Shown here one piece after another: positions 1 to 10,358 of a stretch of DNA of 64,000 bases. This stretch comes from Uranotaenia lowii (lineage: Eukaryota > Arthropoda > Insecta > Diptera > Culicidae), in assembly GCF_029784155.1 (NCBI RefSeq), contig NC_073692.1:329673920-329737919 (forward strand), given 5' to 3'. Position 1 is the first letter of the stretch, and every line of letters starts with the position of its first letter. The position numbers and the translations under genes were made by a program. The notes beneath the pieces were generated by a model. That model ran no database searches. It was not told where the DNA came from and saw nothing but the letters and a program-made list of their open reading frames with translations.

Positions 1-834
1 GGAAACTCAAAAAATCCCGGGAATTCTTGAAGCCAATTAAAAGAGCTATATTACTTAAGTTTTACACAATCTTTATTGAAAAAATGAATCATATTGAGCA
101 AGGAAAATGATAGTTCTACCTTGGTATATGGCTTAGACTTTAACATTTTTTTTTCTAAAAATTAAATTTGATTAAAAAAAACTATTATCGTTCAACAACT
201 TTGTGTGAAAGTGAAAAATGACAAAGAAGACAAAATCAAACAATATCAATGTAAAAACGCTATGTAAAAAATCTTAATGTTCTATTTTGCAGCACTCATC
301 ATTTAGAACTTCCGTTTCGCAAATTGTTGACAGTAGCAAAATCATCGGTAAAGGAATGACATATTTTGAATCAAACGGAGAGTTAAATGGAAATTTACGA
401 GATTTGATGAATTACTTTATGTATAGCTATAAAAATTCTATGGATAGTGAACAATATTTCTCAATTATTTCAATGTTCTGCAGCAAGTTAAAGTACTTTG
501 TTTTTGGATTTTAAAATTGCCAATTGATTTTTTGAGGCATTAAAAATATGAAATTTTTTGCAATACTACTACTTCAAAATTAAAAAATTCTACATAAATA
601 TGGTGTAGTTTACTGTATAGTGTTAAAATCTTCATTTGAAGTTTTTTCGGAATCCCGAGAAATCTCGGAAAAAGGATCTTCAGATTTTCCGTTTCCCGGG
701 AACGAGAAAATGGCCAAGAGATGGATACTCTAAGCTGAACATGCATTTTTGAGTATTTAGTTGAAATATTTTTAAAGAATAACGTCACACTAACTTTGGC
801 TGAAGTTTGATCCTTTACTTACTTACTTACTTAC
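1..834. repeat. Diverged repeat with CCCGGGA motifs and an exon-like ORF
   Basis: AT-rich sequence with blocks of the kind CCCGGGAA/TCCCGAGA near position 10 and at 645-705, a composition seen in dispersed insect repeats. It ends on the right at the GTAA-type tail of the RTE element. Apart from the ORF at 287-514 I see no gene. The repeat class is not assigned. Confidence 0.3.
287..514 (+). pseudogene. Exon-like ORF, uncharacterised domain
   Basis: A 75-residue reading frame begins at a pyrimidine-rich TTTTGCAG that could be a splice acceptor (about 279-290) and runs to TAA at 512-514. The pattern is an Ile/Val-rich start, then a short acidic stretch around FESNGELN, an R-x-L segment, and a helix around SEQYFSIISMF. 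This resembles an uncharacterised domain seen many times in mosquito and other insect proteins, often linked to repeats. That comparison is from memory and was not searched. No start codon, downstream exon or function is visible. It may be a relic exon inside a transposable element or a chance ORF. Confidence 0.25.
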
Positions 835-838
835 TTAA
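812..838 (-). repeat. (GTAA)n 3' tail of the RTE element
   Basis: About five TTAC units at 815-836 sit directly beyond the stop end of the minus-strand reverse transcriptase frame. Read on the minus strand they form a (GTAA)n tail. RTE-clade LINEs typically end in short tandem repeats instead of poly(A), so this marks the 3' terminus of the LINE. Confidence 0.7.
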
Positions 839-1836
839 TGATCCCGCGCCGATCCTCCGGTGCATAGGGCCGTGGTAAAAGACCTCCACTGTTGACGATC
901 CGGAGCCAGCGTCTTCACCTGGTCCCAGTCAAGATTCTCGTCGACAGTTCGGATTTCAGCGGCTAGGCTTCGCCGCCACGAGTTTCTGGGCCTGCCTCTT
1001 CTTCGATGACCTTCTGGATTCCAATCTAGCGCCTCTCTGCAAATCTCGTTGTCATCTTTTCGCAGCGTGTGCCCAATCCATCTCCACTTACGTTCCCGAA
1101 TCTCGATTTCTAGCGCCCTTTGATGACACCGGCGATGTAGTTCCTCATTCGAGATCCAGTTGCCAGGCCACCAAGCGCGGATGATGTTCCGCAGGCAGCG
1201 GTTTACAAATACTTGCAGTTTTCGCGTCGTCACCGCATATGCGATGTCTTTCCTGGTACCACCATCAGGCGTTTTCTGGCTACCAAGATACTGGAAGCAC
1301 TCCACTTTCTCAACTTGTTGCCCAGCTACCATGAAACTGGAGGGATCTCCTGTGTTGATCTCCATCGACTTGGTCTTTCCGACATTGACTTTGAGACCTG
1401 CTGCCTTGGAACTTTCGGTGAGGTCGTCGAGTTTGCTCTGCATGTCCGGTTGTGTTTGGGCGAGCAAAACAATATCGTCAGCCAGGTCAAGGTCGTTCAG
1501 TTGCTCCATTGTTAAAGGATTCCACGGCAATCCTCGGTTCGGTGCACAGTCGATCGATCCAGTCAGAATCTCATCCATTACGATGAGGAAAAGTAGCGGT
1601 GATAAGATACATCCTTGTCTCACTCCAGCAGTTACCGGGATTGGTTCGGACAAGACACCATCGTGCAAGACCTTGCACGAAAATGCCTCGTATTGTGCTT
1701 CGATGAGATGGACTAGTTTCTCTGGGACCCCTCGTCGCCTTAGAGCCGCCCAGATGTTTTCATGGTTAAGTCGGTCGAATGCTTTTTCGAAATCAACGAA
1801 CACCAGCAGAAGAGAGTCCTGGAATTCGTTGATTTT
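835..1836 (-). pseudogene. RTE-clade LINE, 3' part: reverse transcriptase palm and C-terminus
   Basis: This is the C-terminal half of a non-LTR retrotransposon polyprotein. It begins just before RT motif A (FVDFEKAFDRL), continues with AGVRQGCILSP (motif B), the catalytic box LADDIVLL (motif C), GLKVNVGKTK (D) and FQYLGS (E), then a thumb/C-terminal region with the RKWRWIGH and RGRPRNSWRR blocks typical of RTE proteins. The frame stays open to the stop next to the GTAA tail. The 5' end is not natural: the LTR element begins at 1837. Removing that element and one copy of the 4-bp duplication puts this frame exactly in phase with the RT fragment at 6477-7487. RTE-clade assignment rests on motif style and the tail, and is strong. 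Confidence 0.9.
1833..1836. repeat. Target site duplication (TTTT), left
   Basis: TTTT directly precedes the left LTR and TTTT directly follows the right LTR at 6473-6476. Four bases is the length typical of Ty3/Gypsy-type integrases. The site is in a T-run, so the fit is weaker than for a mixed sequence, but frame restoration across the site supports it. Confidence 0.6.
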
Positions 1837-2702
1837 TGTAACCGGTTGGTTACAAATCGTTTGATTTTTGTTTTCATTTTTGTAGTATTGTATATTTAGC
1901 TCTAGAAAATTCATGTTCCTTGTCGAGTCTCACAACAAGATAGCACCACAGTAGGCTACATTTTACTGCTGGCTGCTGTCAATTCACAGAGGAGGAAAAG
2001 GAGGAAAGAAAAAGAGAACATGGAAGGCAAAAAGGAAGCTTGCTTCAGTAAAATTCGCTCTCTTCTGAATCAGGCGTCCGTGTGTGAAGTCGTGTCCTGT
2101 ATAGTGTTTGTGAACGTCCACGGAATTCACCCGAATACCGGTGTGTCTTCGGCACGGGTCGGCCCGCAGACCCTTTGTGGTCTCGCGCCTAAAGCGTAAA
2201 GGATCATCATCTTCGTCCTCGGGTTCTGCGGATCCCTAATTATTAAGGAGGACTTCCCTTCTCGGCCTGTCCGGATACGGGGCACTCTCGTGGGCAGGCC
2301 GATTAATAGCCAACGAAGGAAGACGCCTGCAACGACCGAGTCCAGCAACGCCCGCTGGCGCCGACGGTTTCGGCACCCCGTCGATACGCCCTTAAATCGA
2401 CGGTCCTCCTGCTTCCGGAACTGGAATTCCGGAACCGCGACGTCGCTACACAGCAGCAGCAGCACATCACGGTTAGTGAGCCAAATACACGCTACACAAG
2501 ACACAGAACATTGTTTTATACACACAGACAACACGCCACATAAAAACTTTAAATAAAAGCAAACATAGAAACATGAAATTGCCGATTTCTGTATTTTATC
2601 CGTAAAAGTCCTTGGTTACCCAGTAGCCAGCCGGCCCTGAGGTTCCGTACTCTTGAGTACCTTGCCTTGGCTGGTCTAGCCGCTGCATATTTATTCGTAA
2701 CA
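1837..2702 (+). repeat. Left LTR (866 bp)
   Basis: It starts with TGTAACC-GGTT-GGTTACA, itself a short palindrome, and ends in TTCGTAACA. AATAAA at 2552-2557 is a likely poly(A) signal. The copy at 5607-6472 appears identical. ORFs on both strands inside it have no recognisable products and are not called. Confidence 0.95.
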
Positions 2703-2704
2703 AA

Positions 2705-2723
2705 TGGCGCCCAACTAAAAGTC
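2705..2723 (+). promoter_or_regulatory. Primer binding site (tRNA-Lys type)
   Basis: TGGCGCCCAACTAAAAGTC lies two bases after the left LTR. TGGCGCCCAAC matches the 3' end of the tRNA-Lys primer used by gypsy-like insect elements and lentiviruses. This fixes the plus orientation of the element. Confidence 0.8.
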
Positions 2724-3089
2724 CGCGAAAGGTAACCAAGAGACGACCGCGTGGAATACAAAAATCTAAGGATTTTTTTCTGACGGGAGGTGGCAGGGAT
2801 TCGTGCGATCCACGAATGGCTGTCGCCGTACACCCATCAATTTAATGTAAAAAAGTGCTTGATATGATGTTTTGCGTTTGGTAAAGGTCTCGACCAGAAG
2901 AAGGACCTTAATAGTTTTTCAAAACCATTTTTCCCACTGAAGAATTCGATGGTTTTGGTTGTTTGTGTCCTTAGATAAAATCTATGTTGAGATTTAATGT
3001 TGTAGCAGAGCATAATTTTATTTTAACATGTTTTTTTAAATCAAATTTCATGGCAACACTTTTAACCCACACCTGTTTTCTTTGTAGCA

Positions 3090-3118
3090 TATAAAAGCTG
3101 TCACTACTAACCAGTCCG
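3090..3118 (+). promoter_or_regulatory. Internal TATA promoter of the LTR element's gene
   Basis: TATAAAAG at 3090-3097 is followed by a CAGT-type initiator candidate at 3112-3115 and by the ATG at 3135 in a good context (AAACATGG). The TATA-to-initiator distance is a little short, so the start site may be a few bases further on. A promoter inside the body, separate from the LTR, is unusual. Confidence 0.55.
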
Positions 3119-3134
3119 CTTAATCAAAACAAAC

Positions 3135-3802
3135 ATGGTTAAGCGGAAGAGATTCAAAGTGAAATATGAGCCAGTGGTGTTTCAATCAGTGGACTACGAT
3201 GCTGACGATTCTGATTGCGATGGGTTAATGGAAATGCCGTGTCCGGTTAGCTCGTCGCATCCTAATTATCCAGTTCAGAGGCTAGCCGCAGATTTGAAAT
3301 CATCGCTGACTTCATGAATGCTCAGGGAAAGCTAGCGCCGAAGGATTTGGTAAGTACTCGAAAGCTCATGCACGCTTTGCAGCACGGTCTTCAGATCTTG
3401 TTGAAGGATGCAGAGACGAGATACTTACCGATCATTGGTACTTGCGAGTACCGTCAACATGAACCATTAAATGATGAACCAAAATCAGTGCTTTCAAATT
3501 ATGATTCAATTACCATAAATTCAAGTCCCGATTCCTGTTCTCAATCTTTGGCATCAATCGGAACCGCATCAAAACTTCGCCAACCCGGTTCTGTATCTGG
3601 ATCTGAAATAAACGGATTTTACTGGAAACATAACCCTCCGAACAATCGTAAAGCGGATTACGATTCTAGTACATCCGGATATAGAACCAAAGACGACAGG
3701 TTGGAAGAAAAAATGATGCGAATTGTTGAGTGTCTGGTAGATGCTCGTTTAAATCCTCTTATAGAAAAATTCAAATATGCAAAAGTCAGAAAGAAATTAT
3801 AA
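3135..3802 (+). CDS. Unrecognised protein of the LTR element (two overlapping frames)
   Basis: Frame one (3135-3317) encodes 60 residues with a basic start (VKRKRFKVKYE) and an acidic patch (DYDADDSDCD). Frame two (3314-3802) encodes 162 residues, with a helical stretch DFMNAQGKLAPKDLVSTRKL, a Ser/Asn-rich middle and a charged C-terminal helix (LEEKMMRIVECLVDARLNPL). The frames overlap at ATGA (3314-3317). Frame two is open for some codons upstream of its ATG (reading RFEIIADF), so the ancestral protein was probably one chain of about 220 residues broken by a one-base indel, or one made by frameshifting. GTAAGT at 3350 could be a splice donor. I do not recognise the family; the basic N-terminus could be a nuclear signal. 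It is not an evident gag. Confidence 0.5.
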
Positions 3803-5606
3803 AATTATCAATCAATTATATCAATTATCAAATTCGGAATATCAAAACGGCTGAAAATTGGATCTGTGATTTAGGAATAAGAAAGGACACTGTGATATAC
3901 ATGTTTTGTAAACTTTTTTGTTATTTATTCAATTTATCTGTTTGTTCTTTTTAATTCTTCAAGGTTATTTATTGATCGCGGATGGCTAGACTTAGATGGA
4001 TTGGTTATTCGGACGGCTTTCCTGGTGCAATTTTGTATCCATGGGAGCAGAAGAGAAGAGACGGACCTATCTGAATCTGGTCACCCGTCTCAGTAATGAA
4101 CCTAGAAAAAGAAAGAATGAAGAGCTATAAATTGATTAACAATTTTCAACATAAATTTCAACACACCCACGCAATAGACTAGAGTTGCAAGAACTTTGCT
4201 AGTCATCAAAGGTGGGGTGTTTGAGTAACACAAAAAAAAAAAAGTTCAACCAATTGGTACTGACCTCAAAAATTAATCTTGGAATCCATAGCGGCACAAG
4301 CAACCGCCGACGATGGAAGAGGAAACCCGTTGCGGCTCTTCCATGGTGCTTCGATTTGCGGTGTGTTCGCGAGGGGATTGCCCACCGAGCATTGGCCAGC
4401 TCTAAAAATGAAGAATGAAGAATCACTCTAACCATTCAATGATGGTAATTACTTGTTTCGTGTACTCACCTATTTTATCTTTCGCTGCAAAGGTTTTTTA
4501 ATATGGTGTTTCGGGATCATTTTACGGTTTGCTGCATGTCTCTTTTAATTCAGAAAGATGACATTTTGCAGCAACCAACCATTCCCAAAATTGTACGACG
4601 ATCGTCAATCTAGAAAGAAAATAAAATATATAAATCGATAAAACCCTAACACGTCCTAATGTTTATGAAAACATACCTTAACATATCGATGCAATGCTGC
4701 GGAATCCGTGGTCGTAAAATCAGTAGAAATTGCACGTTTTCAACGTTATTAATTGGAGTAAACAATAACACGCATCGGTATGTTGTGACATTTCGATATG
4801 ACATCTCATGATCATCGATCATGATATTGCCCGCCAGCTATTTGCCCGCTCGTGATGATCATTTTGAAAGTGATCTAAATCACAAATAGGGTACTGTATA
4901 TATTTGTGTTGTAAATAGGGTAGTGTAATTTCGAAATAATTGTTGTAATGTTAAATATTTAGTACGATCGATCGTTTAAGTGTTGCGCAACATAGTGATA
5001 AGTATTTTAGTTTATTTTAAATTGTTTTTTTTTTTAACTAGTGCTTGTTGAATTAAAAATATGTTGATTTTGGTGAAACAAATAAAGTGGAAATTGAAAG
5101 CTTGATTGTGCATGTAATTACAATAGTGATATAAGTTAAGTGAATAGTTTTAAATTATATTTGTGATGCACGTTTAAATGAATTTAACCTGTTGTGTGTT
5201 ATTTATTACCACGTTTGGATTTTTATTTAATGTGCGTTTTCAAATATGATCTGTGATATTCATGTTAATTTATTATTCTCTAGTTGTAAGATACTTTTAA
5301 TGATTCGTGCACGTTTATTTATAATTTGGCCTGTTTATCATTTATTTATTTATTTATTTATTCACCATAGTCTTAAAGTAATTTTAATTTTCAGTGCACG
5401 TTGAATTGAAGTTTGTTTTTATTTATTATTTTATGCATGTTTAGCCCTTAAGATGCATTGCAAATATGAAAAATTTAATTATGCTTTGTCGTTTTAAATG
5501 TAATATGTCTGCCACAATTCGATAAATGCGAAGGATTGTTCTGGAAACAAAAAAAAAATGCAAAACACTTCGTATTTTCACATTTTTTCATTGGAGTGGT
5601 GGATAG
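3803..5606. other. AT-rich 3' interior of the LTR element
   Basis: About 1.8 kb without a convincing gene. It holds an A12 run near 4230, a GC-richer patch at 4255-4430, an AATAAA at 5081-5086 that may end the internal transcript, a (TTTA)n stretch near 5340-5362, and a purine-biased GGAGTGGTGGATAG directly before the right LTR that is the candidate polypurine tract. Confidence 0.5.
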
Positions 5607-6472
5607 TGTAACCGGTTGGTTACAAATCGTTTGATTTTTGTTTTCATTTTTGTAGTATTGTATATTTAGCTCTAGAAAATTCATGTTCCTTGTCGAGTCT
5701 CACAACAAGATAGCACCACAGTAGGCTACATTTTACTGCTGGCTGCTGTCAATTCACAGAGGAGGAAAAGGAGGAAAGAAAAAGAGAACATGGAAGGCAA
5801 AAAGGAAGCTTGCTTCAGTAAAATTCGCTCTCTTCTGAATCAGGCGTCCGTGTGTGAAGTCGTGTCCTGTATAGTGTTTGTGAACGTCCACGGAATTCAC
5901 CCGAATACCGGTGTGTCTTCGGCACGGGTCGGCCCGCAGACCCTTTGTGGTCTCGCGCCTAAAGCGTAAAGGATCATCATCTTCGTCCTCGGGTTCTGCG
6001 GATCCCTAATTATTAAGGAGGACTTCCCTTCTCGGCCTGTCCGGATACGGGGCACTCTCGTGGGCAGGCCGATTAATAGCCAACGAAGGAAGACGCCTGC
6101 AACGACCGAGTCCAGCAACGCCCGCTGGCGCCGACGGTTTCGGCACCCCGTCGATACGCCCTTAAATCGACGGTCCTCCTGCTTCCGGAACTGGAATTCC
6201 GGAACCGCGACGTCGCTACACAGCAGCAGCAGCACATCACGGTTAGTGAGCCAAATACACGCTACACAAGACACAGAACATTGTTTTATACACACAGACA
6301 ACACGCCACATAAAAACTTTAAATAAAAGCAAACATAGAAACATGAAATTGCCGATTTCTGTATTTTATCCGTAAAAGTCCTTGGTTACCCAGTAGCCAG
6401 CCGGCCCTGAGGTTCCGTACTCTTGAGTACCTTGCCTTGGCTGGTCTAGCCGCTGCATATTTATTCGTAACA
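5607..6472 (+). repeat. Right LTR (866 bp)
   Basis: Same length and, as far as I can read, same sequence as 1837-2702, offset by 3,770 bases. It is followed by the TTTT duplication at 6473-6476, after which the RTE reverse transcriptase frame resumes. Confidence 0.95.
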
Positions 6473-8438
6473 TTTTTTCCAGTATGATTCGTAGCGTTGT
6501 GATGTGGTCCACACATGATCGTCCGGATCGGAATCCAGCTTGTTGCCGTCGGAGTGTAGCGTCGATTTTCTCCTGGATCCTGTTCAGAATCACTTTGCAG
6601 AGTACTTTGAGGGTTGTACAGATCAACGTTATGCCTCGCCAGTTACCGCACTCTGTCAGGTCTCCTTTCTTCGGGACCTTTACGAGGATACCCTGCATCC
6701 AGTCGGCCGGGAATGTTGCAGTATCCCAGATGTCAGCGAAAAGACGGTGCAACATTTGTGCTGACAGGGCAGGGTCGGCTTTCAGCATTTCAGCAGGGAT
6801 GCAATCGATCCCAGGTGTTTTGTTGGATTTCATGTTTTTGATTGCCGCTTCTATTTCAGCCAGCGAGGGCGCTTCCGAGTTGACGCCATTTATGCGACTT
6901 ACTGTTGGCGCTTCGAGCTGCGGGTTTTGTTGGCCATCGCTATTCGTGACTCGGAAGAGTTGTTCGAAGTGCTCAGTCCATCGTTTGAGCTGATCTGTTC
7001 GATCGGTCAATAACTGACCTGCTCGGTCTTTTAGCGGCATCCTTGCATTAGTCCTTGCACCACTGAGGCGGCGAGAAATGTCATAAAGTAATCGGATATC
7101 TCCATTGGCGGCGGCTTTTTCTTCCTCTTCGGCTAGGGAGTTTGTCCAGGCTCTCTTGTCTCGTCTACAAGCTCGTTTAACTGCCTTTTCCAGCTCCGCA
7201 TATCGTAAGCGGACGGCTGCTTTGGCTGACCCGGTACATGCCTGCTCAATTCCGACTTTCGCCTTTCTCCGATCATCGACCATCCTCCAAGTTTCATCCG
7301 ACATCCATTCACTCCTTCTTCCACAAACTTTACCGAGAGTACCATGGCTCGTCGTGATAAAGGCATTCTTGATTCCACACCACTGTTCTTCGACTGTTCC
7401 GTCTGTCGGCAGCTCCGAGGCTCGGGATTCTAGCTGTTCAACGTATGCCCTTTTCACCTCTGGATTCTCCAACCGGCGGACGTCGTATCAACACCCGACT
7501 TTCTCCTCGCGCCGTTGGACACGCGCAACTCTCAGTCGTATCTCGCCAAGAACGAGGTGATGGTCAGATGCAATGTCTGCGCTTCGTTTGTTGCGGACAT
7601 CAAGAAGGCTCCTTCTCCATTTTCGGCTGATGCAGATGTGGTCAATTTGATTTTCTGTTCGGCCATCTCGGGATACCCAAGTGACCTTATGTGCTGGTCG
7701 ATGGGGGAAGAGCGATCCACCGATCACCATGTTGTTGTTGCCACAAAATTCTACAAACAGCTCTCCGTTTTCGCTCATCTGTCCTAGGCCATGGCGCCCC
7801 ATGATACGCTCAAGGTCTTGATTGTCGGAGCCAATCTTTGCGTTGAAGTCGCCCAAATGGATTTGAATGTCACCCTTCGGAATTTTCTCTACCACGCTGT
7901 TCAGTTGACTGTAAAACTGCTCTTTCTCCTGCAAGTCGGCAACGTCAGTTGGCGCATAACACTGGACCATTGTAAGGTTTCTAACCCGTGTTCTAAATCT
8001 GGCTACGATTATTCTTTCGTTTATCGGTTCCCATCTAATGAGGGCCGCGTAGGCCTGCGGGCTTAACAGGAAACCAACTCCTCGTTCCCGAGTAGCATGT
8101 TCTCCTCGTATGCCAGAGTAAAGCAGGACTTGCCCGGATTGTGTCTTGTGTTCTCCAGTATTAGGCCAACGGACTTCGCTCAGTCCCAGAATTTCAAGCT
8201 TGAAGCGGCTAGCCTCTCTAGCAAGTTGTTCCAGTTTGCCTTGTTGGGCAAGGGTTAAAACATTCCAAGTTCCAATTCGTGTCCGTGTTTTCATGCTAAA
8301 AGTCGTCGCCAAAGTTCCAGGTCGGTCATTTCTTTCGGATTCCGTAACAATTTCAAATCGGGAGCAGTAGGTTGTTAGCCTAAAGTCCCTATCCCGCGAT
8401 GGGGCTGCCATCTTGGACTTAGCTGGCGGGAGCCGCAT
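6473..8438 (-). pseudogene. RTE-clade LINE, 5' part: AP endonuclease and N-terminal RT
   Basis: The frame runs from about 8438 downward. The endonuclease shows the APE catalytic blocks in order: GTWNV, LSEVRW, a central RxxGVGF block, LGDFNAKIG, and the terminal SDHHLV. It nicks target DNA to prime reverse transcription. An in-frame TGA at 7488-7490 separates it from the RT part (about 7487-6477), which has the linker, KTPGIDCIPAEMLK, FPADWMQGILVKVPKKGD, NWRGITL and QAGFRSGRSCVDHI. The frame then stops at the LTR insertion. The TGA is the only break I see outside the insertion, so this copy is dead but close to intact. Confidence 0.9.
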
Positions 8439-8480
8439 TTCATAAATTCAGCCGCTTGCTGCAAGACAGACGCTGTTTGA

Positions 8481-8549
8481 GCCGCCCCTGACCTGGAGAA
8501 CAGACGCTCGGTTGTTGTTGCACGCCGCCCCTGACCTGAATAACAGACG
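8481..8549 (-). repeat. Short direct repeats in the LINE 5' region
   Basis: GCCGCCCCTGACCTG followed by AACAGACG occurs twice, at about 8481-8506 and 8524-8549, 43 bases apart. It lies upstream of the endonuclease start and is probably the 5' UTR or promoter module of the RTE element. Confidence 0.5.
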
Positions 8550-8753
8550 ATAACTTTCACCAAATATTCCGAACGTTAAATAACATAAATGCAAATTTGT
8601 ATTGATCATAACTTTATTATATTACAAATTATTGCATATTGATTGCTGGCAATTTATTTTATTCTTTTTCTCAAAAAGTTGCAAGGCAACTCACAGCGTT
8701 TGCCCCTCGTTAAAAAATTAAAAACTTAAAAGCCATAATAAACTTTATTTGCA

Positions 8754-9366
8754 TTAACCTTCCCATGCCGTTCGGGTCAATATGACCCGAAGCGCACATT
8801 TCAAATCTCTTTAACATCATTCCAATATACTGAAGAACTTGTAATTTTGACAGACCAAGTATGTTCTATGAAAATAATGATCAAATTAACGTCAAAAAAT
8901 TAAAATTTGAGATTTGAAAATCGGTTCATTGGGAAATGAAATACAGCTAAGCAAAGCAAAAATTGGATATCGTTTTTTTTAAGTTAGATTTTTTTCTACC
9001 GGAAGATCTGAGATAGTGGTCAAAACTTTCATTGGACCCCAACATATCTATACACTGTCGGATAGATGGATTCTTGACGATTTCAAACATCAATGAAACA
9101 CTTAAATACAAAAAAGCTGCCAAAAGTGATGAGCATTTTAAAAATAAAATTGATTTTTCGGACTTTTTACTTTCTGAACCAGTTTCTGATAACTTGGTAA
9201 TACATATCGACTTTATTTTTAAATTTTGAGTAATAAGAATAAATTACCTACACAATGAATATAATATCATCAAAATCGGTTAACATTTACAGCCAGGAGA
9301 ACGAAATCAAACTACAATTCAAATTTCCCTGAAACGGATATTTTACGAACGGCATGGGAAGGTTAA
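8754..9366. mobile_element. TTAA-flanked MITE (piggyBac-like), 605 bp
   Basis: The element 8758-9362 has perfect 17-bp terminal inverted repeats (CCTTCCCATGCCGTTCG) and TTAA on both sides (8754-8757, 9363-9366), the signature of piggyBac-type insertion. A subterminal palindrome GGGTCAATATGACCC lies just inside the left end. It has no transposase, and the small ORF at 9032-9229 has no recognisable content. Confidence 0.88.
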
Positions 9367-10358
9367 CAATGTTTATTCTGTGTACCACCTAAAAATTCCA
9401 AGTATAAACAGATCCATAGCTCCTGTTAAGTGAATCGAGCTAAACTGTTGGATTCTTCGCCCATTGACTTCTCGGTTGGTTCGATTCCCTCATGCTGCAC
9501 TTTGAAATACATAATTCAAGAGGAAATTTTTGCCGATTGCTACAAGATGCTACTTCTTGAAGACATCATCAATCAAGCGCTGGACAAGTTTTTATCGACC
9601 ATTCAACTTCCAAAGCTGCCGAAGCGATTGAGCAACTAGGATCATGAGCTGTTCGCTGTTTGTTCACGTTATTGGAAATTTTATTGTCAAGTTCGTCCAT
9701 TTCCAGTTTAAACGTTTGAATCTCATTGGTGTTGGTTTTAATGCTATCAGGAGCCACTTCCATGGATTGAAATGAAAGAAGATGACGTTCTGAACATTAA
9801 AAGAAATCGTTTCAAATCTATCTCTTAAGAAGACTGCCCTTTTCTATAATATCATAGTCTGGCAGCGTTTCATCACCTGCACCAACCGCATAATCCCGTG
9901 TTTTTCACTTCACCTAATCCCTAACCTCAATCAAGCTAAATAATCACAATATTATTCCCGCGCGATTTTCCCGCGGCACAGACTGCTTCTTCCAAATATG
10001 CGCCCAGAGAACGAGAGAAGAAAAAAAACCTTCAGCCGTTAGAAAAATCGAGCTGTTTATCCTCGAAGCATTCGCCGTTTCGTTCCGGACCAACGGAAGT
10101 CCTTCTTTGCAAATCAAATTCCTTTGAAGAGAAAATGATGAGATCGTAAAATTTAACGATACGGCATTTTCACTTGAAGCTCCGACACCCGGATGAGTGG
10201 CAAATTAAATTTCTCGTAGGCGATAATATGCTTCTGCTAGGGCGCTGATGATGGTGTGGAAGATTTTTTTTGAAGCTAAGATATTTCCAAGAGAAATTTT
10301 CAAAAAAAAATTACTTAATTGTCCTTTAAACGTGACTATTGCGAAGTATTTAAGGTTA
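9367..10358. other. Unassigned sequence, no gene seen
   Basis: Somewhat GC-richer at 9860-10200. A minus-strand frame at 9569-9763 has a short heptad-like stretch (KLEMDELDNKISNNV) that might be a coiled-coil remnant of a LINE ORF1, but there is no supporting neighbour on that strand. Nothing else is supported. Confidence 0.3.

Larger units (their letters stand above)
1837..6472 (+). mobile_element. Non-autonomous LTR retrotransposon, recent insertion
   Basis: Two 866-bp direct repeats (1837-2702, 5607-6472), each starting TG and ending CA, flank a 2,904-bp interior. A lysine-type primer binding site follows the left LTR after two bases. The interior has no recognisable gag, protease, reverse transcriptase or integrase, so the element must be mobilised in trans. 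Instead it holds one small gene with its own TATA box (3135-3802) and a long AT-rich 3' region. I see no difference between the LTRs, implying recent insertion. A Ty3/Gypsy-like helper is inferred from the 4-bp duplication and the primer site. Confidence 0.9.
835..8560 (-). mobile_element. RTE-like LINE, near full length, split by an LTR element
   Basis: The element runs on the minus strand from about 8560 (5') to the GTAA tail near 812 (3'), interrupted at 1837-6472. Without the insertion it is about 3.1 kb with a single ORF of about 985 codons, the usual RTE size: an APE-type endonuclease followed by reverse transcriptase. The damage seen is one in-frame TGA (7488-7490) and the LTR insertion. 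The near-intact frame suggests the copy was young when it was hit. A JAM1-like family, known from Aedes, is the best guess but was not checked. I could not fix the exact 5' end or a target duplication. Confidence 0.85.

Noticed and set aside
1160..1864. 234-codon plus frame opposite the RT
   Set aside because: Shadow of the reverse transcriptase gene on the other strand; no domain.
2127..2534. 135-codon minus frame in the LTR (repeated at 5897-6304)
   Set aside because: It lies fully inside the LTR, has no motifs, and is duplicated only because the LTR is. Overlapping open frames on both strands reflect GC-rich LTR composition.
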